Shown piece by piece: positions 1-6,989 of a DNA stretch of 8,892 nucleotides. Position 1 is the first letter of the stretch. The number at the start of each line of letters is the position of its first letter. Source of the DNA: Anaerolineales bacterium (GTDB taxonomy: Bacteria > Chloroflexota > Anaerolineae > Anaerolineales > UBA4823); NCBI GenBank assembly GCA_028687395.1, contig JAQUAE010000054.1, positions 1-8,892 of the forward strand, written 5' to 3'. Both the position numbers and the translations under genes were made by a program. The notes under the pieces were generated by a model that saw nothing but the letters and a program-made list of their open reading frames with translations, was not told the origin of the DNA and did no database searches.

Positions 1-42
1 TTCGACCTTGTTGGTCTTGATATGGCGCCAAAGGTGCAACAT
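1..42 (-). CDS. Possible start of a downstream gene (partial, uncertain)
   Basis: An ATG on the minus strand at 42-40 opens a frame that stays open for 14 codons to the window edge (MLHLWRHIKTNKVE). It starts four bases after the TAG stop of the TPR gene, a spacing often seen between genes of one operon. There is no Shine-Dalgarno sequence before it, and 14 codons are too few to recognise a family or exclude chance. A short inverted repeat (GACC/GGTC with a 5-nt loop) lies in the same stretch but has no T-run, so it is not a convincing terminator. Confidence 0.2.
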   Translation of the reverse strand, partial: MLHLWRHIKTNKVE

Positions 43-46
43 GATA

Positions 47-1975
47 CTACGGTTGAGAGGTGGCGGATTTTGCGGCTGTCTTGTCCGGACTGGCGGCTGG
101 GGAGGGCGTGGGCGTGCCGCTCCCTGTCAACAGTGCTGTGGGGCTGGGGGGCGTCGCGGATGGCGTCTGGCTACCCTGTGTCGTGGAAAGCGCGGCAAGC
201 TTTTCTTCAGCCAGGTCTTGCCATTGTTGCGGGACAGCCCCGAACTCGATCGCGGTCAGCGCTTTCCAATCGCGCAGCGCCGCGGTGCGATTCCCCATCG
301 CTTCCAAAGCGGTCGCCCGCCAATAATAAAAAGCCGCCTTATCCTCCTCGGATTCGATCTGGTTACGCGCCCCATCGATCACCTTATATGCATCCTGATA
401 GCGCTCGGCTTCCAACAAGGCACGCCCTAACCCTATATTCAAAGCAAACCACAAGGGACTCTGTGCTGAACCTGTGTAATTCGCAGCTTCCTCCTGGCGT
501 GCGACCAGCAGGTCGTTGACCGCTTTTTGTCCTTCCCCCAAAGCCAGATAAACGCAACCCCGCTGCAGGGTCAAGCCAGGCATTTTATCGTTCAGCTTTG
601 CTCCCTGCTCGAAAGCATCCAAGGCTTTTCGATAATCTCCCTCGCTTGCTCCTTGGGCCAATAATCGGGAAACCTGCTCATCACTCGCCAGCCGGGCATG
701 GGCTTTGCCCAATGCCAGCCACGCCCAGGCGTCTTTCTTCCGAAATTGCACGTACACTGCCAGCTTGTCCGCCGCCGCATCGTAATCCCCCCCCAACAAG
801 GCAGCCTCACCATACACCTTATAGACCGGCAACAGCGTCTGATCCAATTCAAAAGCCCTTTGGGCAGCTTCCAAGGCCTGGCGGGCGTCACCTTGTTCCA
901 TCAATATCTGCGCCCGGTAGAGGTATGGCCATGGGGAATGTGGCAACAATTTTTCCACCATAACTAAGTCCTGTAAGCTCGATTCCACATCCCCCTGCGC
1001 CAGGAAGTAGTCTATTCGTTCCAAGTACGCCTCCGCTAGGTTGGGATCGAACTCAATTGCCCTGTCCAAATCATCGTCAATTTCCGCCTTGGGGTCTGCG
1101 GCCAGCCGCGCTCTGGTTTTGCCCAGGTAGGCTGGCGCAAAGGAACGATTGACGGAAATCGCTTGGTTATAAGCGCTGATCGCAGCTATGTAATTCCCCT
1201 TCAAACGATGGGCTTCGCCTAGGTAGTATAAAATATCGGGCGCATCCGGCTCTAACTTGGAGGCTTGCTCGAAGAAGGTTAACGCCTCCTGCCAATTGCC
1301 ATTCGTGAGGGCGATTTCTCCAGCACGGTAAGCTTCGCCGCTGATCACGTGAGGTGTGCTCACATAAAACGGCGTCGGTGTATATGTCGCCTCGAGCATC
1401 ATCCATAATGGGGTCGGGCCGCTTGAGGCCAGCACCGGCGTGGTTTGCGGAACCGGCGCAACATAACCGAGGTAAGTGGGAGTGGGCGTATAAGATGCCA
1501 GGGGGGCAGGCGTCCTGGTCCGGCGGACCACCACCTGAACCGGCTTTTTTTCCGTGCCTACGATGCCCACGATTACCGCCACGACCACCACCATCCCGAT
1601 AACCGCCAGCAGGCTGAGCTGCGAGACCGGGTTTGCCCACAAGGCGCACAAGCCAGAATGAGGGGCATCGGCGATAATCTTGACCTCCCACTTGCGAGGT
1701 ACGACGAAAAGTGGTTTGCGGTTCTCCGCCGCAGGGAGGGCGCCCATCATGACCAATCCCCTCCGGGCGTCGTCGTTATTGGGATCCAGGCGCAGCACCA
1801 TTTGCAGGCAATAGGCGCGTTCCTTGCCTGTCTCGACCACGGTGCTCAACCATAACCAGTAGAGGGGATTCTCTTTATCGACCTTAAGGAGGCGAGTCAG
1901 CAGGTCGCGCGCCCTGTTCAGCTTGTGCTGGCGGATAGCAGCGATTGCCTCCTGGAGCATGAAATCTTCCGGCAT
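47..1975 (-). CDS. Membrane-anchored tetratricopeptide-repeat (TPR) protein
   Basis: This 642-residue protein is built almost entirely from TPR-like helical repeats, which usually act as protein-binding scaffolds. No catalytic motif is visible. Residues about 6-75 form an N-terminal TPR-like unit (RARDLLTRLLKVDKENPLYW, then LRLDPNNDDARRGL). A single strongly hydrophobic segment follows at about 118-140. A Thr/Pro-rich linker with repeated 'TPTP' occupies about 154-212. Many TPR units fill about 212-600, for example 'GNWQEALTFFEQASKLEPDAPDILYYLGEA'-type repeats. The tail (about 605-642) is again Ser/Thr/Pro-rich. One membrane span would put the N-terminal unit in the cytoplasm and the large TPR domain outside, or the reverse; positive charges do not settle this. 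The open frame continues upstream to 2404, but that part overlaps the protease gene and has no family resemblance, so I place the start at ATG 1975. ATG 1960 (Met6, preceded by GGAAG five bases upstream) is a reasonable alternative. The specific partner is unknown. Confidence 0.85.
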   Translation of the reverse strand: MPEDFMLQEAIAAIRQHKLNRARDLLTRLLKVDKENPLYWLWLSTVVETGKERAYCLQMVLRLDPNNDDARRGLVMMGALPAAENRKPLFVVPRKWEVKIIADAPHSGLCALWANPVSQLSLLAVIGMVVVVAVIVGIVGTEKKPVQVVVRRTRTPAPLASYTPTPTYLGYVAPVPQTTPVLASSGPTPLWMMLEATYTPTPFYVSTPHVISGEAYRAGEIALTNGNWQEALTFFEQASKLEPDAPDILYYLGEAHRLKGNYIAAISAYNQAISVNRSFAPAYLGKTRARLAADPKAEIDDDLDRAIEFDPNLAEAYLERIDYFLAQGDVESSLQDLVMVEKLLPHSPWPYLYRAQILMEQGDARQALEAAQRAFELDQTLLPVYKVYGEAALLGGDYDAAADKLAVYVQFRKKDAWAWLALGKAHARLASDEQVSRLLAQGASEGDYRKALDAFEQGAKLNDKMPGLTLQRGCVYLALGEGQKAVNDLLVARQEEAANYTGSAQSPLWFALNIGLGRALLEAERYQDAYKVIDGARNQIESEEDKAAFYYWRATALEAMGNRTAALRDWKALTAIEFGAVPQQWQDLAEEKLAALSTTQGSQTPSATPPSPTALLTGSGTPTPSPAASPDKTAAKSATSQP

Positions 1976-1992
1976 GGCCGTTCTCTGTGGCG

Positions 1993-2021
1993 AGTGTAGC
2001 ACAGGCCCGCCCTTCAGGCAA
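1993..2021 (-). promoter_or_regulatory. Sigma70-like extended -10 promoter of the TPR gene
   Basis: On the minus strand a -35 box TTGCCT (2021-2016) is separated by exactly 17 bases from TACACT (1998-1993). The -10 box is preceded by TGC, an extended -10 (TGn). Transcription would start near 1986, leaving a leader of only about 11 bases before ATG 1975, or about 26 before ATG 1960. This suggests the TPR gene can be transcribed independently of the upstream protease gene, whose stop is at 2086. The call rests on motif match and position only. Confidence 0.55.
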
Positions 2022-2085
2022 GCTAAAGCGGGCTGGCAGGCAGTTCGTTTTGCAAGTCTGTTAAGTTGTGGGGAGAAACACCGCC

Positions 2086-3300
2086 CTATAACCCCACCAT
2101 GATGAGGGGTACGGGCGTAAACACCAGGATGAAAATGATGACACCAAGAACAGCCATCCACCGGCGGCGCATGTCTAGCGGGGTAATCTGATCCAGCGGT
2201 TCTCCGTGCAAACCCCCTAGCAGGAGGATCAGTACCGCCCACAACCACCAACCATTCCAGAATAGTCCAAGAATTACGAGCCCGGCCAGAATGAGTGGGA
2301 GCAGGCGCGAGGCATTTTTTCCCACCAGCACGTAAATCAAATGCCCCCCATCCAATTGCCCGGCTGGGATCAGGTTGAAGGAGGTGATCAGCAACCCAGC
2401 CCAACCTGCCCAGGCAACTGGGTGCAACAACACATCCATTCCACCGAGGGGTAAAGGCTGGCCGGTGAAGAAATAGCGCGCCCAGTACACCAGCGCAGGT
2501 AGCCCATCATAACTGCTCGGCGCGGGAAGCAAACGGCCGAATACCACGAATTTTGTAAGCAAATACAGCAGCGAATTGCCTTCCAATTGCATCCCGCTGG
2601 CCGCAACCAGCGTCCGGGGCAAGGCGCTGACCTCCGAGAGTGACAGCCCCAGTATCAACACCGGGATGGTGACAATCAATCCCGCTAACGGCCCGGCAAT
2701 CCCAATATCCAACAAGACGCGTTTGTTTTTCGGCGGCTCTTTCAGTTGGATGAAGGCGCCCATGGTGCCAAATGGGCTCAACGGGAGAGGTAAGAAATAG
2801 GGCAGGGTGACGTGGGTGCGGTGATAACGGCCGGCCAGATAATGTCCAAATTCGTGCGCCAGCAAGATGCTCAAGAAGCTAGCTGCAAACGCCAACCCAC
2901 CCCCCAGGCCCTTGCCAAGATATGGCATTAAAGACCTGAGGTCGGGGGCGGTTGGTCCCTCATACACGCTACCCAACGTGTAGATGAGGCCCGCCAGCAC
3001 TACGCTGATCACCGTTAGCAGAAACAGCAAGCCATTGATCCATAACCTGGATGGTTTCGGTTGGATGACACCCTGCACCAGCAGGATGACGTGCCGGTCA
3101 TGTTCCTTACGGAAGAGAGGCGTTACGTTCAAGGGGCGCAACAGCTCAGCCAGGGAATCATAGGCTTCTGCCGAGTCCATGCGCAGGAGACCCCGGTAGC
3201 GCAGCAGAAATCCTTTCCCGCCATCACCATGGGTGACGTCCTCGACGTCGAGAAACCGCGAGACTATAGGAGTGTATCGGTCAACCTCATTCGTCAGCAT
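2086..3300 (-). CDS. Site-2 protease family intramembrane zinc metalloprotease (M50, EGY-like)
   Basis: This 404-residue polytopic membrane protein has both hallmarks of the S2P/M50 family. The zinc-binding and catalytic motif HEFGH is at residues 149-153, in a hydrophobic helix (SILLAHEFGHYLAGRYH). The distal zinc-ligand motif NLIPAGQLDGGH is at 309-320, with D317 as the expected third ligand. The intervening block (LPYFLPLPLSPFGTMGAFIQ, then DIGIAGPLAGL) resembles plant EGY and cyanobacterial S2P homologues rather than RseP, and no PDZ domain is evident. Residues 1-80 are soluble; hydrophobic segments follow at about 88-110, 137-157, 204-220, 300-320, 333-350, 350-365 and 383-403. Such enzymes cut substrate membrane proteins within the bilayer, often to release transcription factors, but the substrate cannot be inferred here. 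ATG 3300 is chosen because an in-frame TGA lies four codons upstream; there is no good Shine-Dalgarno. The gene starts 46 bases after selC with no visible terminator or clear promoter between them, so read-through from the selC promoter is possible. Confidence 0.93.
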   Translation of the reverse strand: MLTNEVDRYTPIVSRFLDVEDVTHGDGGKGFLLRYRGLLRMDSAEAYDSLAELLRPLNVTPLFRKEHDRHVILLVQGVIQPKPSRLWINGLLFLLTVISVVLAGLIYTLGSVYEGPTAPDLRSLMPYLGKGLGGGLAFAASFLSILLAHEFGHYLAGRYHRTHVTLPYFLPLPLSPFGTMGAFIQLKEPPKNKRVLLDIGIAGPLAGLIVTIPVLILGLSLSEVSALPRTLVAASGMQLEGNSLLYLLTKFVVFGRLLPAPSSYDGLPALVYWARYFFTGQPLPLGGMDVLLHPVAWAGWAGLLITSFNLIPAGQLDGGHLIYVLVGKNASRLLPLILAGLVILGLFWNGWWLWAVLILLLGGLHGEPLDQITPLDMRRRWMAVLGVIIFILVFTPVPLIMVGL

Positions 3301-3346
3301 ATGCCAATATCAATCAATAAGCCAGGTATTCGGTTTAAAATGTAGG

Positions 3347-3440
3347 CGGGAGTGGATGGGAGTCGAACCCACCGCGGCCCGCAACGCGACCCGCCACCGG
3401 TTTTGAAGACCGGGGAACCCACCGGGACTCAACCACTCCC
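3347..3440 (-). tRNA. selC: tRNA-Sec (anticodon UCA), selenocysteine tRNA
   Basis: The RNA inserts selenocysteine at recoded UGA codons with SelA, SelB and SelD. Read on the minus strand, it folds as a bacterial tRNA-Sec of 94 nt without CCA. The acceptor stem is 8 bp (GGGAGTGG with CCACTCCC). The D stem is 6 bp (GAGTCC with GGGTTC) closed by a 4-nt CGGT loop. The anticodon stem is CCGGT/ACCGG with loop CTTCAAA, giving anticodon TCA. The long variable arm has 9 pairing positions with one G-G mismatch and one U-G wobble around a GTT loop. The T arm is GTGGG/CCCAT with loop TTCGACT. The 8+5 bp acceptor/T stack, 6-bp D stem and long extra arm distinguish it from a UGA-suppressor tRNA-Trp or a tRNA-Ser. 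The discriminator is G. The following bases are CCT, so the terminal CCA is not fully encoded and A must be added after trimming. No selA, selB or selD lies in the window. Confidence 0.96.
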
Positions 3441-3450
3441 TCGGCTCATA

Positions 3451-3479
3451 AGCATACCGCATTGGAGTGCCCTTTGCAA
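3451..3479 (-). promoter_or_regulatory. Sigma70-like promoter of selC
   Basis: On the minus strand TTGCAA (3479-3474) and TATGCT (3456-3451) are separated by exactly 17 bases. The predicted start, about seven bases downstream, falls a few bases before the mature tRNA 5' end at 3440, leaving a very short leader for RNase P to remove. Spacing and position fit a tRNA promoter well; both boxes match the consensus at four of six positions. Confidence 0.6.
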
Positions 3480-3505
3480 GAGGAGACAGTTCAGAGGAGA
3501 CAGTT
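3479..3505. repeat. 13-bp direct repeat abutting the selC promoter
   Basis: The 13-mer AACTGTCTCCTCT (minus-strand reading) occurs twice without mismatch, at 3505-3493 and 3491-3479, with one base between them (14-bp period). The copy nearer the tRNA ends on the last base of the -35 box. A further AACTGT is present about 14 bases upstream, at 3525-3520. The arrangement could be a binding site for a regulator of selC or a simple slippage duplication; the sequence alone does not decide. Confidence 0.75.
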
Positions 3506-3554
3506 AACCTTTTTTCCAAACAGTTGCAGGGCAGCACTGGTCAATCTGGCTTAT

Positions 3555-3633
3555 AATTATAGAAGTTACGCAGTTGAGCGTGAAAGTGGGGGGAGTCCAA
3601 AAAGAAGATTGCAACTGCGTAAGTCCTAAATTA
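3555..3633. mobile_element. 69-bp MITE-like element with terminal inverted repeats and AATTA target duplication
   Basis: The left end (3560-3576) reads TAGAAGTTACGCAGTTG. The right end (3612-3628), reverse-complemented, reads TAGGACTTACGCAGTTG. These 17-bp ends match at 15 positions, the inner 11 without mismatch. The 35-bp interior codes for nothing. The element is flanked on both sides by AATTA (3555-3559 and 3629-3633), as expected of a 5-bp target-site duplication. This is the structure of a minute non-autonomous transposable element or internally deleted insertion sequence. The TAGGACTTACGCA-type end resembles, from memory, ends of some insertion sequences, but no family can be assigned here. 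Alternatives are a structural palindrome or a chance inverted repeat; the AT-rich flanks make a chance AATTA match less improbable. Confidence 0.55.
3556..3584 (-). promoter_or_regulatory. Possible second, distal promoter toward selC at the MITE-like element
   Basis: On the minus strand TTCACG (3584-3579, inside the element) is followed after 17 bases by a perfect TATAAT (3561-3556) spanning the element's left boundary. Transcription would start near 3549 and run through the 13-bp repeats into selC, giving a leader of about 110 bases. The -10 is ideal and the -35 matches at four of six positions. AT-rich spacers yield such matches by chance, so the call is tentative. The same AT-rich block also reads TATAAT on the plus strand (3552-3557) but without a properly spaced -35. 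Confidence 0.3.
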
Positions 3634-3736
3634 ATTAGGGAGGCTCTTTCAAACTGGCACAATCCTTGACCTATGGGCTCCGCAACTGAATTCCAGGGGC
3701 TCACCCACCAGGTGGCTACTTTCATTCTCGCCCTCC

Positions 3737-4795
3737 ATGAGCGATCATCCTGACGAAGCTAATAAGAACATTCCTCCAGAACAAGAGCCAGTGTGGACCT
3801 TCCGCGGCTATCGCTTGAGAGCCAGCGAATTCACCACTGCGATGGTGCACTTCTTCCGGGCTGAGATTTCCCGCGCCAACGTCTGGCGACAAAGGCTGGA
3901 TACCACCACGAATTGGGCAGTGATCACCACCGGCGCAGCCATCACCATCGCTTTCAACCCCGGTGGGCATCATGCCGTCATCATCTTGAACACCCTCCTG
4001 GTGACGTTATTCCTGTACATCGAAGCGCGCCGATATCGTTATTATGAATTATGGAGTTACCGCGTGCGCTTGATGGAGACAGACTTCTACGCAGCCATGC
4101 TGGTGCCTCCCTTCCAACCCGCAGCGGATTGGGCAGAAAGCCTGGCGGAAAACCTCCTGCATCCTGATTTTCCCATCACAATGTGGGAGGCTCTGGGACG
4201 ACGGTTCCGCCGTAATTATCTCTGGATCTACCTGATCCTCGGGTTGGCCTGGGGAGCGCGCGTTGCTCTCCTGCCAAAAGCGGCCGTGACATGGCAGGAG
4301 TTCTTTGCCAACGCTGCGATCGGTGGTATTAGTGGCCAGGTCGTCATCACCATCGGCTTCGCGTACTACTGCTTCCTGCTCATGTTAGGAGTGCTGACCA
4401 GTGGGCTGCACCAGGCGACGGGAGAAGTTTTGCCGCGTTACCTGGAAGACGCTCGCGGGGTGCCGGTCTTCAATGGCCTTGAAGGGGCCCGGGGCCGCCC
4501 CTGGTTCCGCCTGAGCAAACGCAGGCGCCTGTTCGTAGCCCTGATTATTACCTCCAAAGCTGAAGCCGTCAGCCAGAAAATTCTTCAAGAAATGAAGCGC
4601 GGCGTTACAGCCCTGAGCGGCCGTGGCATGTTCACCGGAACCGCCCGCCAGGTGTTGTTGTGCGCCTTGACCATTACCGAGGTCGCTCAGATGAAAGCCC
4701 TGGTCCGCGACATCGAAGCGGACGCCTTCGTCATCATTATCCCAGCCCAAGAAGTGTTGGGAAGAGGCTTTCTCCCCTTGCATGCTGAGGAATAA
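3737..4795 (+). CDS. DUF2270 membrane protein with C-terminal DUF2179-like domain
   Basis: This 352-residue protein has two parts. Residues about 20-225 match the DUF2270 family of uncharacterised membrane proteins, with the conserved-looking stretches RLRASEFTTAMVHFFRAEIS and YIEARRYRYYELWSYRVRLM. Hydrophobic segments lie at about 58-74, 80-95, 160-180 and 196-223. Residues about 264-347 resemble DUF2179, the cytoplasmic domain at the C-terminus of YitT-type proteins, with a GMFTGT motif (297-302), a VLLCALT strand, a run like DIEADAFVIIIPAQEVLGRGF, and an overall alpha/beta pattern recalling PII-like regulators. The role of both domains is unknown, but the second is a plausible small-ligand sensor. 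ATG 3737 has no Shine-Dalgarno and no better in-frame start exists upstream, so initiation may be leaderless or weak. The stop lies 13 bases before the diguanylate cyclase start, implying co-expression. The DUF2270 assignment is firm; the DUF2179 assignment is from pattern resemblance. Confidence 0.85.
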   Translation: MSDHPDEANKNIPPEQEPVWTFRGYRLRASEFTTAMVHFFRAEISRANVWRQRLDTTTNWAVITTGAAITIAFNPGGHHAVIILNTLLVTLFLYIEARRYRYYELWSYRVRLMETDFYAAMLVPPFQPAADWAESLAENLLHPDFPITMWEALGRRFRRNYLWIYLILGLAWGARVALLPKAAVTWQEFFANAAIGGISGQVVITIGFAYYCFLLMLGVLTSGLHQATGEVLPRYLEDARGVPVFNGLEGARGRPWFRLSKRRRLFVALIITSKAEAVSQKILQEMKRGVTALSGRGMFTGTARQVLLCALTITEVAQMKALVRDIEADAFVIIIPAQEVLGRGFLPLHAEE

Positions 4796-4798
4796 ACG

Positions 4799-4802
4799 AA
4801 GG
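4799..4802 (+). promoter_or_regulatory. Ribosome binding site choosing the diguanylate cyclase start
   Basis: AAGG lies six bases before ATG 4809. The upstream in-frame ATG at 4782 overlaps the end of the preceding gene by 14 bases and has no purine-rich sequence in front of it. This favours 4809, nine codons further in. Confidence 0.5.
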
Positions 4803-4808
4803 CGCGCC

Positions 4809-6980
4809 ATGCCAAATCCAGCTCCCAGTTCCAAGGATCGCTCGCTCTGGCCTCTGCTCGCCCTGGCAGCGCTCGTCCTGGTGGTCTTTGAAGCCTTCCG
4901 TTCGGTTACGGCCGCGGATGCGCCCAGGTCATTCCTGAACCTCGCCTTCGAAATCATCGCCGCGGGCATCATCACTGCGGCGCTCTACCTGGTTCTGCGT
5001 CTCTTTGCTCTCAAACAGAGAAGACACCTGGACGAGGCGCGAGGCACAATGAAGCAGCAGGAAATCATCCTGGAGCTCGGTGGTAAGTTGGCAACCGTCT
5101 TCGATGGGGAAAAAATTTGCTGGTCGATCATCGAGGGGCTGAAAGGCCCTTTGGGATTTGACCTGTGCGGAGTGAGCATCCATTTGAAACCAGCCATGGG
5201 TGGTAGCCCCCAACGTTATGGCGATAAACCATTTTCAGAAGCCATGGGAGACCATGCGCCCATCCCACGCGTGAACGCCCCCCTGCGACTGGGTAGTACC
5301 ACCTTCGGTAACCTGAGCGTTGAAAACCCGCGCGGCGAGGCGTTCAAACCCAGGGAAATTGCCATCATCTACGCTTGCGCCAATCAAGCTGCGATCGCCT
5401 TGAGCAACGCCCACCTGTTTGCAGAACAGCGCAAACAGCAATCGGATGCTGAACAACGCCATAACGAGCTCTATACCCGCGAGCGTTACTTGTCCCTGCT
5501 TAACGCGATCACACAGGAAGGTCTGCGCGCTCAGGAGTTGCAACCGATGTTGCAGACCATGACCGAACACCTGGGGCAACTCTTTGAAGCGAATAGCTGT
5601 ATCCTGGCGCTGTGGGATGACTCGCTCCGTATGGTCATCCCAACCACCGTCTCCGGCGCCCAGCGAGGAAATTTTGCCCTTGCACCCATTGAAGGCGGCG
5701 AACTGGCTGCTGTGGCTACCGTTCTCGACACGGGAAGTTCACTGGTGATCGAGGACGCGCTCGACTCCCCCTATATCAGCCCGCGATTGGCTACCAGGCT
5801 ACAGAGCAGATCTGCCCTCGCCCTGCCCTTGATTTCATCTGAGCAGAAACTCGGCGTAGCCTTGATTTGCTTTCAAGGCAAGCGCGAAATCACCCCAGTC
5901 GAGATCAGCTATGGTGAACAAGCCGCCAGCCAGATTGCGCTGGCAGTGTCCAAAGCGCGGGCTCTGGAAATTGCCCAACATCGCGCCCAGGAGTTGGACG
6001 CCTTGCAAAGAGCCACGACGGCCTTGCTCACCACGCTGAACCTAGAATCCCTCTTGAGCCAGATTCTGGACGCCGCAATGAGCGCCATACCCACCGCCGA
6101 AAAAGGCGCCCTCTACTTGGTGGTGCCGGAGACAGGCCAATTGCAACTCCGCGCTACCCAGGGATTTGCCGACTCGCGCATTCGCTCATTTATCCCGACC
6201 TCCAGCATGAGCTACACCGCTCGAGCGGTACGTGAACGAAAACCCCTTCTCCTCAACAACGACGTTAACCCTGAAATCGTCTCGAGGCTCGACGGGGATT
6301 TCCCGGAAACTAACGCCATTGCCTCCATGATCGTCGCCCCGCTCTTGCTCGGCGATCAAACCCTGGGCGGGATAACGCTGGGGTCGTTCCGGCGCTACGC
6401 CTTCACCCAGGGCAACCTGCAATTGCTGGTCAGCTTCGCGGCCACTGCCACGACGGCCATCCACAACGCCCAGCTCCACGGCGAGGTATTGAAGCAAGCC
6501 GTGACGGATACATTAACCGGCCTGTACAACCGCCGCGGATTATTCGAGCTGGGTCAACGGGAGGTCAATCGCGCACACCGCTTCGTGCGTCCCTTATCCT
6601 CCATTCTCCTCGACATCGATCATTTCAAGCAAATCAACGATACCCACGGCCATTTGGTTGGCGACCAGATTTTGGCTGGCGTGAGCGCCCAATGCCACGC
6701 AGAACTACGCCAGGTTGACCTCTTGGGCCGTTACGGGGGCGACGAATTTCTGGCGCTATTGCCCGAAACCGAACTGGCCAACGCCGTCCTGGTCGCCGAG
6801 CGCCTGCGTAAGAAAGTATCCGATTTATCCTTCCCAGCAGAAGAAAAGTTGATCAGAGTATCGATCAGCGTAGGCGTGGCTTTTCTGAAAGAACGCGATA
6901 CACTGGATACCCTCATCGAGCATACTGATCAGGCACTGTATAAAGCCAAACAAGAAGGAAAAAATCGCATTGCATTTTAA
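4809..6980 (+). CDS. Membrane-associated diguanylate cyclase with GAF sensor domains and GGDEF output
   Basis: This 723-residue protein (from ATG 4809) is predicted to make cyclic di-GMP from two GTP. It begins with two membrane segments (about 12-32 and 42-67). Three GAF-like sensor domains follow, at about 82-209, 228-391 and 393-563, each ending in the typical helix (ANQAAIALSNAHLF; EQAASQIALAVSKARALE; FAATATTAIHNAQL). The first GAF is the least typical. Short coiled-coil-like helices link them. The GGDEF domain (about 571-723) starts with DTLTGLYNRRG, has the metal-binding block LLDIDHFKQINDTHGH, an intact GGDEF signature (643-647) and a product-inhibition site RQVD (634-637) spaced five residues before it. 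It ends in ALYKAKQEGKNRI. All expected catalytic residues are present, so it should be active and feedback-inhibited. GAF ligands cannot be predicted. It follows the DUF2270 gene by 13 bases, which suggests joint control. Starting at ATG 4782 instead would add nine residues. Confidence 0.93.
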   Translation: MPNPAPSSKDRSLWPLLALAALVLVVFEAFRSVTAADAPRSFLNLAFEIIAAGIITAALYLVLRLFALKQRRHLDEARGTMKQQEIILELGGKLATVFDGEKICWSIIEGLKGPLGFDLCGVSIHLKPAMGGSPQRYGDKPFSEAMGDHAPIPRVNAPLRLGSTTFGNLSVENPRGEAFKPREIAIIYACANQAAIALSNAHLFAEQRKQQSDAEQRHNELYTRERYLSLLNAITQEGLRAQELQPMLQTMTEHLGQLFEANSCILALWDDSLRMVIPTTVSGAQRGNFALAPIEGGELAAVATVLDTGSSLVIEDALDSPYISPRLATRLQSRSALALPLISSEQKLGVALICFQGKREITPVEISYGEQAASQIALAVSKARALEIAQHRAQELDALQRATTALLTTLNLESLLSQILDAAMSAIPTAEKGALYLVVPETGQLQLRATQGFADSRIRSFIPTSSMSYTARAVRERKPLLLNNDVNPEIVSRLDGDFPETNAIASMIVAPLLLGDQTLGGITLGSFRRYAFTQGNLQLLVSFAATATTAIHNAQLHGEVLKQAVTDTLTGLYNRRGLFELGQREVNRAHRFVRPLSSILLDIDHFKQINDTHGHLVGDQILAGVSAQCHAELRQVDLLGRYGGDEFLALLPETELANAVLVAERLRKKVSDLSFPAEEKLIRVSISVGVAFLKERDTLDTLIEHTDQALYKAKQEGKNRIAF

Positions 6981-6989
6981 CCCACTGGT

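Noticed and set aside
1976..2404. Open frame extending the TPR protein by 143 residues upstream, overlapping the protease gene.
   Set aside because: The residues have no TPR or other family pattern, lie over a clearly coding protease C-terminus in another frame of the same strand, and a good promoter sits inside the stretch just before ATG 1975.
3655..3669. Sigma54-like promoter TGGCAC-N5-TTGA upstream of the DUF2270 gene.
   Set aside because: The -24 half is perfect but the near-invariant GC of the -12 element is GA here, and no enhancer-type site or sigma54 gene is visible. Not enough to annotate.
3673..3753. 26-codon open frame (MGSATEFQGLTHQVATFILA...) overlapping the DUF2270 start, possible leader peptide.
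   Set aside because: It has no ribosome binding site, no regulatory codon run and no terminator/antiterminator pair; short frames of this size occur by chance.
4385..4975. Minus-strand frame of 196 codons across the DUF2270/cyclase junction.
   Set aside because: It is antisense to two supported genes and shows only composition-driven sequence.
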